The translations under genes were made by a program, and so were the position numbers. From the NCBI GenBank assembly GCA_034506255.1, contig JAPDPX010000006.1, positions 248,001 to 312,000 of the forward strand: 64,000 nt of DNA. The letters are read 5' to 3'. This DNA is from a candidate division KSB1 bacterium (GTDB lineage: Bacteria; Zhuqueibacterota; Zhuqueibacteria; Zhuqueibacterales; Zhuqueibacteraceae). The notes beneath the pieces were generated by a model. The model saw only the letters and a program-made list of their open reading frames with translations. It made no database searches and was not told the origin of the DNA. Of the stretch, positions 1 to 8,205 are shown one piece after another (positions within the stretch are counted from its first letter, which is position 1; each line of letters starts with the position of its first letter).

Positions 1-756
1 CAAATCGCCGTATTCACCCTCGCATTTTTTCTTCTCCTGTTTGTTCTGGCTGTCGTGCGTGCCGATCACTTCGCCGGTTTCCACCTTGATGATGCGAATG
101 CTGGCGCTGACGTTGGCGTTGCGCTTCTCGCAGTTGACCTGGTATTTCTTCTTGTCCTTCTCGCGCTCCTCCTGCAGCCAGCGGCTTTGATAGGCAACAT
201 TCACGCTGCCCATGATGATGGCGTCGACGCCCAGCACCCGCCCGACTTGCGCGGCGGAGGATTCATCCACCAGGCCGGTTTGTGCAAGCTGCAGCTCATT
301 CATGACCTGCTGAATTTGGGAGCGTTCGACCACACGGAAGATGTTGGTATAGGCGCCGGTTTGAAAACTCCTGCCTTCCTTCGAACCCAGCCCGAGAAAC
401 CCGGTGCTCACCGCGCCGATGCCGCGGTCTTTTTTGACCAGGGCGGCGGTCATCAAATCCGACAATTTGCGGCCGGCATCATTGAACCGGGCTTTGTTGC
501 GCTCCGCGGCCGCGCCCTTTTCCACGGCGCCGAGAATTTTATCGAGCGTGTTCTTGCGGCCGGGCGCCTCATCCTCGCCAAAACTCGAGCTCACGTTGAA
601 ATCAGCAATCGCAATTTGCTTGACGCCGGTGAGGATTTGATCCGGCGGCGTCAGCACGAAGCACTGCAGGTCCTGGCCGGTTGCCGTGCCGCTCAGCAAA
701 ACAGCCAGCGTACAACTCAACCAAAAGCAACGAGGGGCTTCCATTTGCGACCACAT
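1..756 (-). CDS. CsgG-family outer-membrane assembly/transport protein (3' end outside window)
   Basis: The reading frame is open to the window edge, so 252 codons of the N-terminal part are visible and the C-terminus is missing. Translation starts at ATG 756 behind AAGGAGAAAGGCC. A short basic/hydrophobic leader (SCTLAVLLSGTATGQ) suggests Sec export. The body reads KQIAIADFNVSSSF, then a GAYTNIFRVVERSQIQQVMNE segment and VGRVLGVDAIIMGSVNVAY, followed by VSASIRIIKVETGEVIGTH. This order is typical of the CsgG/curli-production family, whose members form or assist secretion channels in the outer membrane. No lipobox cysteine is visible near the leader end, unlike E. coli CsgG, so a soluble periplasmic CsgG-like protein is also possible. 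No other curli genes are seen in the window. Confidence 0.75.
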   Translation of the reverse strand, partial: MWSQMEAPRCFWLSCTLAVLLSGTATGQDLQCFVLTPPDQILTGVKQIAIADFNVSSSFGEDEAPGRKNTLDKILGAVEKGAAAERNKARFNDAGRKLSDLMTAALVKKDRGIGAVSTGFLGLGSKEGRSFQTGAYTNIFRVVERSQIQQVMNELQLAQTGLVDESSAAQVGRVLGVDAIIMGSVNVAYQSRWLQEEREKDKKKYQVNCEKRNANVSASIRIIKVETGEVIGTHDSQNKQEKKKCEGEYGDL

Positions 757-969
757 GGCCTTTCTCCTTCAGGGTTTGTCCAACAGGAAACGTGAAGCGA
801 ATTTCCCGCAGGCGGAATGGACCGCCCGGCGCATCAACTCCCGGGATCTTGGATTTGCTTTCCGGATGTTCACGGCACGGTTCGGCCACCGTCTGGCTCC
901 CGCATCAAATTCCACCGAGCATTCCGGTGCTTTCAACATCGCCTCGGGCCTGAAGCATGCCGGGATGAA

Positions 970-1106
970 GATTTTTGGATTTTAATGTCCGTCCAAAATT
1001 GCGAGCGTTTGGGATAATTTGCCAGGCCCGCCTGGGCACCCATCGGGATGAAAATGTCGCGCAGAACTCCTCTCTGCCTGCAGGCTGGAGGCCTGCATTG
1101 CGGCAG
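970..1106. repeat. Intergenic repeat of family A with a GCAGGC/GCCTGC hairpin (gap 757-1226)
   Basis: The 470-bp gap between the CsgG-like gene and bshC has no credible gene. From about 1010 it carries a repeat (GATAATTTGCCA, then CACCCATCGGGATGAAAATG, then GCGCAG) that recurs near 39119, 53138 and 53302. It ends in a hairpin at 1080-1096: 6-bp stem GCAGGC/GCCTGC around loop TGGAG. The stretch before it (about 985-1015) resembles, inverted, the right part of the MITE-like element at 39255-39326. Confidence 0.6.
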
Positions 1107-1226
1107 GTGGGTGACAATGCTCTGGCAATAGCCCGGCCGTTGGCACGGAGATGCGCGGGGTTTTCCCAACACCCGGCGTTTTGAAAACCCGGGCGCGGCC
1201 GGCGTCGGTTTTCGGACAGAGACTTT

Positions 1227-2846
1227 TTAGAACAGTTCGATCACTTGATGATCGAAGCGCTGCACTTCCATTAGGTCGTAAAGCCGCCGCACCAATCCCC
1301 TGCCGTGCTTGCACAAGAAAGGCACGATGCTGAATTCCCGCTCCTGCAGTTGCTGCCGGGGATAAAGTGCGTGGGCAGCTTTGAGAATCTGCTGCGTCAG
1401 CGTCTCATTCTGCCGTTTGGCTGCCTGCAGCAGTTTGTTCTCGATGATGGCGAGCTGATGGAAAATTTTGCCGCGTTCCTTGTCGATGAAACCGGCGAGA
1501 GGCGCGTCCAGCGCGGTGGCGCGCTGCTTCAGCTCATCGAGACGCCGGCTCAGGGCATCGCGCGCTGCGGCCACCGGTTCGAACAAGCCTTCCGGCGCAT
1601 GCTCTCGCGCCACCCGTGACAACAGCTCCGCCGGACGGCTCCAGAAGGCGGGGAGCGGCAGGTGATACTTCTCCTGCACCCGTTTGATCCGGCCTTCCAG
1701 CAGGGTGAGCGATTTGCGCGGAAATATCGCCGGCATGGGCACCTCGAGGGCCTCGTACACCCCGCGCAACTGCGCAAAATAGGCAATCTCACCCGGCCCG
1801 GCAATGTAGGCGAGATTGGGCAGCAGGGCATCCTGCAGCAGCGGCCGCAAAATCACATTGGGGGAAAACTGCTGCGGGGCTTCCTGCAGGCGGAGTGCCA
1901 GCTCGCGCGCGGAAAATGCCACCCGGCCGTCCGTGCTGACCACGCGCTCAGCCTGCTTTTCCAGGGCATGCCGTACATCATCAACATAAAAGACATTGAA
2001 GCGGCCGGGCCGCAGCGGCACCGGCACCCCGAAACCCGCCTGTTCCAGCCGGGCGCTGGCGTGCAAAGCCGCCCTGGTCGAGGGGCTGTCTTCTTCAAAC
2101 TCACGCAGCAGCAGCGGCAGCCCCAGCCGTCTGATCGCCACATCAGTGGGATTGAGCGGCACCAGGCCCCACTCGCCCAGGAGATAAAGCAACCAGCGCG
2201 CAAAAGCTTCCGGCAAGGAGCGGCCCGCGGCATAGGCCTGCGCCAGCGCTTCGAGAATTTCTCCTTTGAACTCCGAGTCGCTCACAGCCTGCGCCAGCGC
2301 GCGATGGCATTCGGCCATGGCCGCGCCCAAATGAACCTGCGCCGCCGGCCGGCGCGTGGTGGTATCGAGCGGACAGGAGAAGGAAACCAGCTCATTCTCC
2401 GGCGTCATGAGCAACACGTGGTTCATCTCCGCCAGATCATCATCGTCTGCTGCCAGCCAGAACACCGGCACCACTGGCTGCTGCAGGCGAATCTGCAGGG
2501 CTTCGGCCAGCTTCACGCACGTGAGTGCTTTGTAAAGCGTGAACAACGGGCCGCCGAAGATGCCGACCTGCTGCCCTGTAACCACTGCCAGACTGCCCGG
2601 CTGCGCCAGCGCTGCGATGTTGGCGAGCACTTTTTCCCCGGCACCCCAGTGATGATTTTGGCGGAGCAACGCCTGGGCGAGTGCCGCGCGTGGATACGTG
2701 TGCTGCGTGACGGTTCGTGCATGCCTCTCCAGATTGTCCAGCGTGCGATAATCTGTTCCATAAAACTCACGCACGGCATCGAAATCTTGCAGATAAGTCA
2801 GGGCGAGCCGGTTGAGGCCCGGCAGTGTGGCTGCGGGTATGTGCAT
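1227..2846 (-). CDS. bshC: Bacillithiol biosynthesis cysteine-adding enzyme BshC
   Basis: About 539 residues, the usual family length. BshC is proposed to add cysteine to glucosamine-malate, the last step of bacillithiol synthesis in the cytoplasm. Diagnostic features: an N-terminal YLQDFDAVREFY region, the signature VVTGQQVGIFGGPL near residue 90 followed by FTLYKALT, a PVFWLAADDDDLAEMNHV stretch, the YIAGPGEIAYFAQLRGVYE segment, and the C-terminal CKHGRGLVRRLYDLM motif. I chose ATG 2846 because AGGA lies nine bases upstream; a TTG nine bases earlier would have no spacing to that site. No bshA or bshB lies in the window, so partners must be elsewhere. The downstream neighbour is the CsgG-like gene, after a 470-bp repeat-bearing gap, so bshC looks monocistronic. 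Confidence 0.93.
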   Translation of the reverse strand: MHIPAATLPGLNRLALTYLQDFDAVREFYGTDYRTLDNLERHARTVTQHTYPRAALAQALLRQNHHWGAGEKVLANIAALAQPGSLAVVTGQQVGIFGGPLFTLYKALTCVKLAEALQIRLQQPVVPVFWLAADDDDLAEMNHVLLMTPENELVSFSCPLDTTTRRPAAQVHLGAAMAECHRALAQAVSDSEFKGEILEALAQAYAAGRSLPEAFARWLLYLLGEWGLVPLNPTDVAIRRLGLPLLLREFEEDSPSTRAALHASARLEQAGFGVPVPLRPGRFNVFYVDDVRHALEKQAERVVSTDGRVAFSARELALRLQEAPQQFSPNVILRPLLQDALLPNLAYIAGPGEIAYFAQLRGVYEALEVPMPAIFPRKSLTLLEGRIKRVQEKYHLPLPAFWSRPAELLSRVAREHAPEGLFEPVAAARDALSRRLDELKQRATALDAPLAGFIDKERGKIFHQLAIIENKLLQAAKRQNETLTQQILKAAHALYPRQQLQEREFSIVPFLCKHGRGLVRRLYDLMEVQRFDHQVIELF

Positions 2847-3407
2847 GCACAGCAATCCTTTTGAAATTTGGCTGGATAAATAGTGAAAAATTGCCTAGGA
2901 TACAAATGAATTTTACCGGCTGCAACTGTGACGCGAGCATCCCAAAACCGCTGGCATCGCTTGCGCAGGCCAACCGACTCATGCGGGGCGAGCCCCCTGC
3001 CGGCAAGCATCCGTGACTGTCCGGGAAAGTTCCCCAGGCCGGGCCGGGGTTTAAAAAATTTTGAACACCGTGGACCATCTGTTGATGTTGAGGCAACCGC
3101 CAGGCGGAGCGGAAACATTTTTTCCAGGGTTCATGCTTTCGGCAAACACCATGGCATTTTTTGCCCGACTGAAAAACCCTTGCCCGTCATGCCATGCCGT
3201 CCGTCTGCCACCCAATGTCATTCATTTTTCAAACAAAGCAAAAAACTCTCAAGCAAAGCCGTGCAAAGTTTTTCTGCAGCAATTGCCAAACAACAAGCCT
3301 CAGCACCACAAAAATCGCACAAACCACCAGGTTTTCCCTCATGCCCTTGAGGGGTTGCGTGGGTCAAAAATTTTCGCGGTGACAGTTCAGCCCCTTTTTT
3401 GATTTCC

Positions 3408-3860
3408 TGAACTGGCATGCTGGCTTGCCGTCCCCTGGAATAAATGGCGTGGTCACAAAACTCCGTCAGTTATTCCGTTCGAAATCAAGCAAAACTTTCT
3501 CGAATGTGAAGAGCCCCTGATTGCGAAATTCACCCGTTTGCCGGGGGCGTCACGGCTTCCCTCCACGAAAATGGCCTCCCACGACATGGCTTTTTTCGTG
3601 GGCTTTCTGCTTTCGTGGGCGGATTGTTTGTGTTTGATTCTGACACTGAGGGTTGAATCGCTGTTGTGCTGCCTGAATTTTGCATGCTGGCTTGCGGTTG
3701 TCCGGAAGAGATGGCGTGTGTGACGTGCCCCCTGCCGGAGTTGACCGCGCGTTTGCCTGCAAAATCTTTTATGCACCACCCCCTCGGGTGGTCGGGCGTC
3801 GCGATCAAAGCAGCGTTTCTCGCGGAGGAAATCAATCTGGGTGCAAAATTCAGGTAGTGC
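3408..3860 (-). repeat. Hairpin-array repeat (family B), copy 1; rest of gap 2847-4156
   Basis: The 1.3-kb gap upstream of bshC has no recognisable gene. It holds a full-length copy of a mosaic intergenic repeat. Core at 3561-3623: CTCCACGAAAATGG, CTCCCACGACATGG, then TTTTTCGTGGG and GCTTTCGTGGGCGG, so two direct and two inverted units can pair. Flanks include TGAATTTTGCATGCTGGCTT (3671-3690), GGAGTTGACCGCGCG, TATGCACCACCCCCTCGGGT, GTCGCGATCAAAGC and GCGGAGGAAATCAATCTGGG. Nearly the whole segment realigns, inverted, with 58665-59095. Apparent reading frames across it are not conserved between copies. Sequence at 2847-3400 and 3861-4150 shows nothing assignable. Confidence 0.75.
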
Positions 3861-4156
3861 AATGTAAACGTGAATTCTGCAGTCCCCCCTCGTGGGCGAC
3901 TGTTCAAAAATGAATTTTTGCTGCTTCAGCAGCGACCCGCAAGGAGTCGAGGCTACAAAAATTAACGTAACAGTGCAGTAGCAGCAATGCTGCCTGCTGC
4001 CCCCTAAGCCGGCATGACGGTCGAATTGAAGATGAAACCGTGAACGCAAGAGTATGCCGGCAGCGTGGTCACAAGCGCAGTGCGTGTCCCGCGAGCACAA
4101 AAGGCGATGATTCGAATTGTCGGGATTGAACCGGTTGGCCGGGAAAGGAGGGGAGT

Positions 4157-5035
4157 ATGATCCTGCGTGAAGGCGTTGCCTGCGCCGGCCCGTGGTGGAT
4201 CGAACACGTACATGAAATCGATCAATTTCCCGGGGAAGGCGGCCGTGCCTTGGTCAAACGGGAGGCCAAAGAAATTGGCGGAGTGTTCGCGGTGTTGGCA
4301 GCCTTGCGGCGCCGGCATGCCGATTTGCCGTTGTCTGCCCTCGGTCTGCTGGGCGAAGATGAAGATGGCCACGCAATTCTCGCTGCCTGCCACAAGCTGG
4401 AGGTCGACACCTTTCAGTTGCTCGTCGATAAGCAGACCCGCACGGCCAGCGCCATGGTGCTGCAATCACAACGCAGCGGCCGGCGCACCAGCTTTCACCT
4501 CCCCGGCGCCAACGCTTTGCTCGATCTGGCGCATTTTGATTTCCGCCATTGTCTGGCGAGTTGGTTTCACCTGCATGACCTGGCGCAGCTTGGCACTCTC
4601 GGCAGGTTGGATGACACCGGGATGCCGGCGCGCGCCCTTTTGCAAAGTGCCAAAGCAGCCGGCCTGGTCACGTCGCTCTTCCCCGGTGAGCTTGCGGCCT
4701 CACACCAAACCGCGGGCCTGCCCGCACTGCTCGAGCAGGTGGACTACCTTTTTCTCACAGCAACCGCGCTGGCACTTTGCACGGGCTTCCCGAGTGAGCG
4801 CGTTGCGCTCGGGCCGCACGCGGAATTGAGCGCGGCCGCCGCAAAGCTCGTCACAGCCGGCGGTTTGCGCGCGCTGGCAGTCGCCGGTGAGGCCGGCCTT
4901 TACACTGTGCAACGGGGAAGACATGGTGAGTGGCAGGAAAGTTCCCAAACTGGCGGGACCCCATCGCCGGACGATTGGTGTGCGGCATTTCTTTATGAAT
5001 GTTATTGCCGGGAGCGCCAGGCGCTGCCGGAATAG
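4157..5035 (+). CDS. PfkB/ribokinase-family sugar kinase-like protein with degenerate active-site motif
   Basis: 292 residues starting at ATG 4157 directly behind AAAGGAGGGGAGT. The middle (LSALGLLGEDEDGHAILAAC, then a substrate-lid-like stretch TASAMVLQSQRSGRRTSFH and LPGAN) matches the PfkB carbohydrate kinase fold, which phosphorylates sugars or nucleosides with ATP in the cytoplasm. The C-terminal signature, normally DTxGAGD, here reads TPSPDDWCAAFLYEC (residues about 268-282). An acidic residue is kept at or near the catalytic base position, but the GAG anion-hole glycines are gone. The N-terminal GG motif is also replaced. Substrate cannot be told, and reduced or absent kinase activity is possible. 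It converges with the small gene at 5202-5600. Confidence 0.72.
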   Translation: MILREGVACAGPWWIEHVHEIDQFPGEGGRALVKREAKEIGGVFAVLAALRRRHADLPLSALGLLGEDEDGHAILAACHKLEVDTFQLLVDKQTRTASAMVLQSQRSGRRTSFHLPGANALLDLAHFDFRHCLASWFHLHDLAQLGTLGRLDDTGMPARALLQSAKAAGLVTSLFPGELAASHQTAGLPALLEQVDYLFLTATALALCTGFPSERVALGPHAELSAAAAKLVTAGGLRALAVAGEAGLYTVQRGRHGEWQESSQTGGTPSPDDWCAAFLYECYCRERQALPE

Positions 5036-5123
5036 TCCGGTGTTCCTGCTGCGCGTGGCCACACAACGGCGGCAGAAGAAACCCCGCCGGCGCTGGCGGC
5101 TGGGGTGGCCGAGGCAGCCCAAC

Positions 5124-5158
5124 AAACAAAAAGGCCACTCCCCTGCGGCAAGTGGCCT
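5124..5158 (-). terminator. Rho-independent terminator of the 5202-5600 gene
   Basis: On the minus strand AGGCCACT (5158-5151) pairs with AGTGGCCT (5139-5132) across an 11-nt loop and is followed by TTTTTGTTTG. It lies 44 bases past the minus-strand stop codon. The same hairpin could also end the convergent kinase gene, but there is no T-run on the plus side. Confidence 0.75.
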
Positions 5159-5201
5159 GATGATTGTCGCGAACCAATCGGCCGGAATGACCGGCAGCCG
5201 G

Positions 5202-5600
5202 TCAAGACACCACGCCCTGCGCAATGCCCTCGGTCGGGGTCAGCGCGATGACACTCAGAATCCGGCTTTGCTCCTCCACGGAGAGCCCTTTTTCCAGGGC
5301 ATCCCACACGCGATCCTGCCGGTCTGCATCCTCCATGCCTTCGAAGTCTTGTGAGACAAAATAGCCGGTTACTTTGTGCCCCTCCCGATCGATGTCGAGC
5401 TTCAGCGTCTGCGCATCAGGGAATTCGTCATAGAGCACGGTGCGGACATGGCGCACCAGACGGTCCCAGTCGATGTTGTCATCGTTCAGATGGTGGTGGG
5501 CATTCTTTTCTTTCTGGAGGCGGTCGATGAAGTCTTGCCATGTGCTGTCCTCCGCCATCTGAGATATGATGTGTAACGCTTTTTGCTTCGGGGTATCCAA
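5202..5600 (-). CDS. Small protein with BolA-like C-terminal half
   Basis: 132 residues. The start is a TTG at 5600 preceded by GAGGAGGCTTCA; the upstream in-register ATG is followed at once by a stop, so TTG is the best choice. The N-terminal 55 residues are helical and charged (KALHIISQMAEDSTWQDFID). The C-terminal half (GHKVTGYFVSQDFEG, then DRQDRVWDALEKGLS, then ILSVIALTPTE) follows the BolA pattern of a strand ending in a VVSxxFEG-type motif, a helix normally reading RHRxVxxxL, and a final strand ending xxALTPxE. BolA proteins act with monothiol glutaredoxins in Fe-S and stress control. The assignment rests on pattern only; the usual RHR is DRQ here. Expressed alone, with its own terminator. 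Confidence 0.6.
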   Translation of the reverse strand: MDTPKQKALHIISQMAEDSTWQDFIDRLQKEKNAHHHLNDDNIDWDRLVRHVRTVLYDEFPDAQTLKLDIDREGHKVTGYFVSQDFEGMEDADRQDRVWDALEKGLSVEEQSRILSVIALTPTEGIAQGVVS

Positions 5601-5966
5601 TGAAGCCTCCTCAAATCATGCGACGTTTGTGAACTCAGCCATTTCGAAAGGGTATGCGACAAACCGGGTCGTCTGACGCGAATGCGCTTCCTTCCCGTGG
5701 AGTGAACCTTCCGGCGGCCTCCCCCCTGCTTGACAAACACGCTGGGAATTTAATCGTCTGCCGGACAAATGCAAGTGAAAATCCCGAACGCAAACGCACA
5801 GGATACCTTCGCAAAGTGGGCGCGCTCGCATGGCCCCGCTCTGCCGGCCCCGCTGCGCCATGCGGCGCAGGGAGAACAGCGCGTGCAGCCGCACCGGCGA
5901 AGAGGCGTGCCTGGTTGCTGCAACCGGCAGCGGCTGCGTTCGAGGGCTGTCATTTGGAATAAGATG

Positions 5967-5995
5967 TTGACATTTGAGCTGCGAACATGTATAAT
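5967..5995 (+). promoter_or_regulatory. Perfect consensus sigma-70 promoter of the sigma/CHAT operon (gap 5601-6218)
   Basis: TTGACA at 5967-5972 and TATAAT at 5990-5995 are separated by exactly 17 bases, identical to the consensus. Transcription would start near 6002 and give a leader of about 215 nt before the sigma-factor ATG at 6219. The rest of the 618-bp gap shows no gene; a second TTGACA at about 5730 lacks a matching -10 box. Confidence 0.78.
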
Positions 5996-6218
5996 TTTTC
6001 AATTTCGATCGAATTCGCGCGGCCTTTGTGTTTCCCCCAATCTGCTTGCAACCGCTTCCAGGACAACGCCATCACCATCCGGGTGCAGACCCGCACTATC
6101 AGGATGATCCTGGTCGACCATCAGCCGCATCGCCGTCCCGTTCCAATTCCAGCGCCGGAGGTGCTCTGGCAGCGTTGTGCCGGCGCAGGATGCTCGTGAT
6201 GAACCCCAGAGGGCCAGC

Positions 6219-6923
6219 ATGTCCTACGTTCTTCCTGGCAACGACACCGAGCGGCAGTCACTCCCGACCACAGACCCGAGCCACCTGACCCACCGGCAAC
6301 TCATCCAGCAGCTCGCCCTGCAGCCGCGGGACAATCTTCTCTGGCAGGAATTCAAAAATCGCTATGACCAGCATCTCCGCCGCACGATCTTCATCGTGTG
6401 CCAGCGCAAGAGCTACGCCGGCCTCGCCACACCCGATGACTTCGTGGCGGAGGTGTACCAGAAGCTGATGGAAAATGACAATCACCGCCTGCGGGAGTTC
6501 ACCGGCCGCTTTGAAAATTCCATCTTCGATTATCTCAAGATCGTTGCCATCAATGTCGTCCTGAATGGCATCCGCCATGACCGCGCCAAAAAACGCCCGC
6601 CTGCCAGCCAGCGCGTGTCCCTCCCGGAGGACTCGCCGGAGCATCCCCAAAACCTGGTCGAATTCCTGCCCTCGCCGGAGGCGCTGCGCCAGCATGAAAT
6701 GATCGAACTGCAAGACGCCATTGAATTTTGCCTCAACCGCATTCTTGTCGGCAAAAAGCACGGGCAGCGGGACAAGCTCGTCTTCAAGCTGCACTACTTC
6801 AAGGACTTCTCCGCCGAGCAGCTCGCCCAGCTCCCTGCCATCAAGCTCTCCGCCAAGCGAATTTATGGACTGCTCAAACTGCTGCTGCAAAAGGTGCGGG
6901 ATTGCCTGCGCAAACAATGGTAG
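6219..6923 (+). CDS. ECF-like sigma-70 family RNA polymerase sigma factor
   Basis: About 234 residues from ATG 6219 (AGAGGG seven bases upstream); an in-frame GTG at 6177 would add 14 unremarkable residues. Region 2 is visible as DDFVAEVYQKLMENDNHRLR followed by FDYLKIVAINVVLNGIRHDRAKK, and region 4 as DKLVFKLHYFKDFSAEQLAQ followed by LSAKRIYGLLKLLLQKV. There is no region 1.1 or 3, so it belongs with the small alternative sigma factors that direct RNA polymerase to a dedicated regulon. The next gene encodes a zinc-finger membrane protein, the usual partner that sequesters such a sigma factor. A perfect housekeeping promoter lies 224 bases upstream, so the operon is probably expressed constitutively and controlled at the protein level. 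Confidence 0.85.
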   Translation: MSYVLPGNDTERQSLPTTDPSHLTHRQLIQQLALQPRDNLLWQEFKNRYDQHLRRTIFIVCQRKSYAGLATPDDFVAEVYQKLMENDNHRLREFTGRFENSIFDYLKIVAINVVLNGIRHDRAKKRPPASQRVSLPEDSPEHPQNLVEFLPSPEALRQHEMIELQDAIEFCLNRILVGKKHGQRDKLVFKLHYFKDFSAEQLAQLPAIKLSAKRIYGLLKLLLQKVRDCLRKQW

Positions 6924-7058
6924 CAAACGCCAAATTTCCCGAGAAAACTCCCTTGAACCTGTGTCTTGTCATGCAGGATGAAAAGGGTAGACCCTGGCAA
7001 GTGTCCAGGAAGCCACGGAACCACGAGCCACCTGTTTATTCCTGAAGGGAATTTGATC

Positions 7059-7982
7059 ATGGCGACGCACCCAGGCGAATCGATGCGCGAGGGCCGGAAC
7101 TTTCCCGCGAGTTGCCTCAGCGCGGCCCAGATTCTGAGCTACCTGGAAGATACGCTGCAACCGCAGGACAAGCTGAAGGTGGAAACGCATCTCAGCTCCT
7201 GCCGCGATTGTTTTGAATGGTTCAGCACCGTGCTGGACCAGGCGCTGCGTCCGCACACGGCGGAAGAACTGGCAGCCGAAGCGGCCGGCGGAAAGTCACT
7301 CACCGGCCTGCCTGCGCCCTTTGTGCCGCGGCGGCCGCGCCTGCCCGGCTTTTGGCGGCCGCTGCTTGCTGCCGCCGCAGCACTGCTGGTGTTGTTCGCC
7401 GGCCTGCCGCAATATCGCCAGTGGCAAAGCCGGAAGCTGGTGGCGGAAACCCGCGCGCTGCTCAATCATCACGACCGCATCACCTCGCGGGAGGAGCTGC
7501 GCCTCTCCGGCAATGTCGAATATGATGAATTCACCGCGGTGATGGGGCCGGCGGAAACGGCGTCGCTGCCGGTCATTCCGGAGAAGTTGCAGCATGCACT
7601 GCAAACCGATCCGCAAAACTACCAGGCCGAACAGCTTCTCGGCAGATTTTACCTGCGCGTGCGCAAAGACACGGCGCAAGCCGAGGTGCATTTTCGGCGC
7701 GCCCATGCACTCGCGCCGGCAGAGGCGACGGTGCTCAATGATTTGGGAGTGCTGGCCTGGTGCCGCGGCGAGAATGAGCAAGCCCTGGACTGGTTCACGC
7801 GCGCACTGCAGCAGAATCCGGCGTGCCTCGAGGCGCAATTCAACAAGGCGAACTTGCTGCAGATGCTGGGCCGCAGCGCACAGGCGCGCCAGCAATGGCA
7901 AAACTATCGCAAGCTGGCGGGCCGGGAGCAGGACGCCGACTGGCCGGCGGTGGCCAGTGAGCGCGAGAACCAGTTGCAGTGA
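7059..7982 (+). CDS. Zinc-finger anti-sigma-like transmembrane protein with periplasmic TPR domain
   Basis: 307 residues from ATG 7059 (GAAGGG nine bases upstream). The N-terminal cytoplasmic part has a zf-HC2-type motif: Cys19, then His44-x3-Cys48-x2-Cys51 inside KVETHLSSCRDC. This is the fold that anti-sigma factors use to hold ECF sigma factors. One membrane segment follows (about residues 99-118, PLLAAAAALLVLFAGLP). The rest, predicted outside the membrane, contains TPR-like helices (NYQAEQLLGRFYLRV, AEATVLNDLGVLAWCRGENE, CLEAQFNKANLLQMLG). It sits 135 bases after the sigma factor and before the TPR-CHAT lipoprotein. The TPR part is a natural sensor for a periplasmic or lipoprotein partner. 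Anti-sigma function is inferred from motif and neighbourhood. Confidence 0.82.
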   Translation: MATHPGESMREGRNFPASCLSAAQILSYLEDTLQPQDKLKVETHLSSCRDCFEWFSTVLDQALRPHTAEELAAEAAGGKSLTGLPAPFVPRRPRLPGFWRPLLAAAAALLVLFAGLPQYRQWQSRKLVAETRALLNHHDRITSREELRLSGNVEYDEFTAVMGPAETASLPVIPEKLQHALQTDPQNYQAEQLLGRFYLRVRKDTAQAEVHFRRAHALAPAEATVLNDLGVLAWCRGENEQALDWFTRALQQNPACLEAQFNKANLLQMLGRSAQARQQWQNYRKLAGREQDADWPAVASERENQLQ

Positions 7983-8009
7983 CTCGCCCGGCCGGTAAAA
8001 ATGCGGTGG

Positions 8010-8077
8010 CCGGACCACAGAACACGTGCACAAGACCGGCACTGCGTGGGCGGCATCCCGCGTGTTCTGTGGGCCGG
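8010..8077 (+). promoter_or_regulatory. Intercistronic 17-bp inverted repeat between anti-sigma and CHAT genes
   Basis: CCGGACCACAGAACACG at 8010-8026 pairs with CGTGTTCTGTGGGCCGG at 8061-8077 with one mismatch and a 34-nt loop. No T-run follows, so it is not a classical terminator. It may stabilise the upstream message or reduce expression of the downstream gene. It also supports a CHAT start downstream of it. Confidence 0.6.
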
Positions 8078-8205
8078 AGAGGCTTGCGATGGGGTGGATG
8101 TTTTGTGAGGCACTTTCAAATCTGCCGGAAATAACGGTGCGGCTGCCGGCAGCCGGGTTGTGGGGCTTTTTCCACTTTCACTTCCACCCTTTGCCCGAGG
8201 TGTCA

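Noticed and set aside
3453..4100. Long minus-strand frame (about 215 codons) and similar frames at 30835-31254, 35809-36219, 58748-59110 and 58885-59499
   Set aside because: They run through the hairpin-array repeat. Peptides such as PPTKAESPRKKP recur only because the DNA repeats; frames shift between copies and no copy has a start with a ribosome-binding site.
5729..5755. Second promoter with TTGACA near 5730
   Set aside because: No acceptable -10 box at 16-18 bases; the perfect promoter at 5967 explains the operon.
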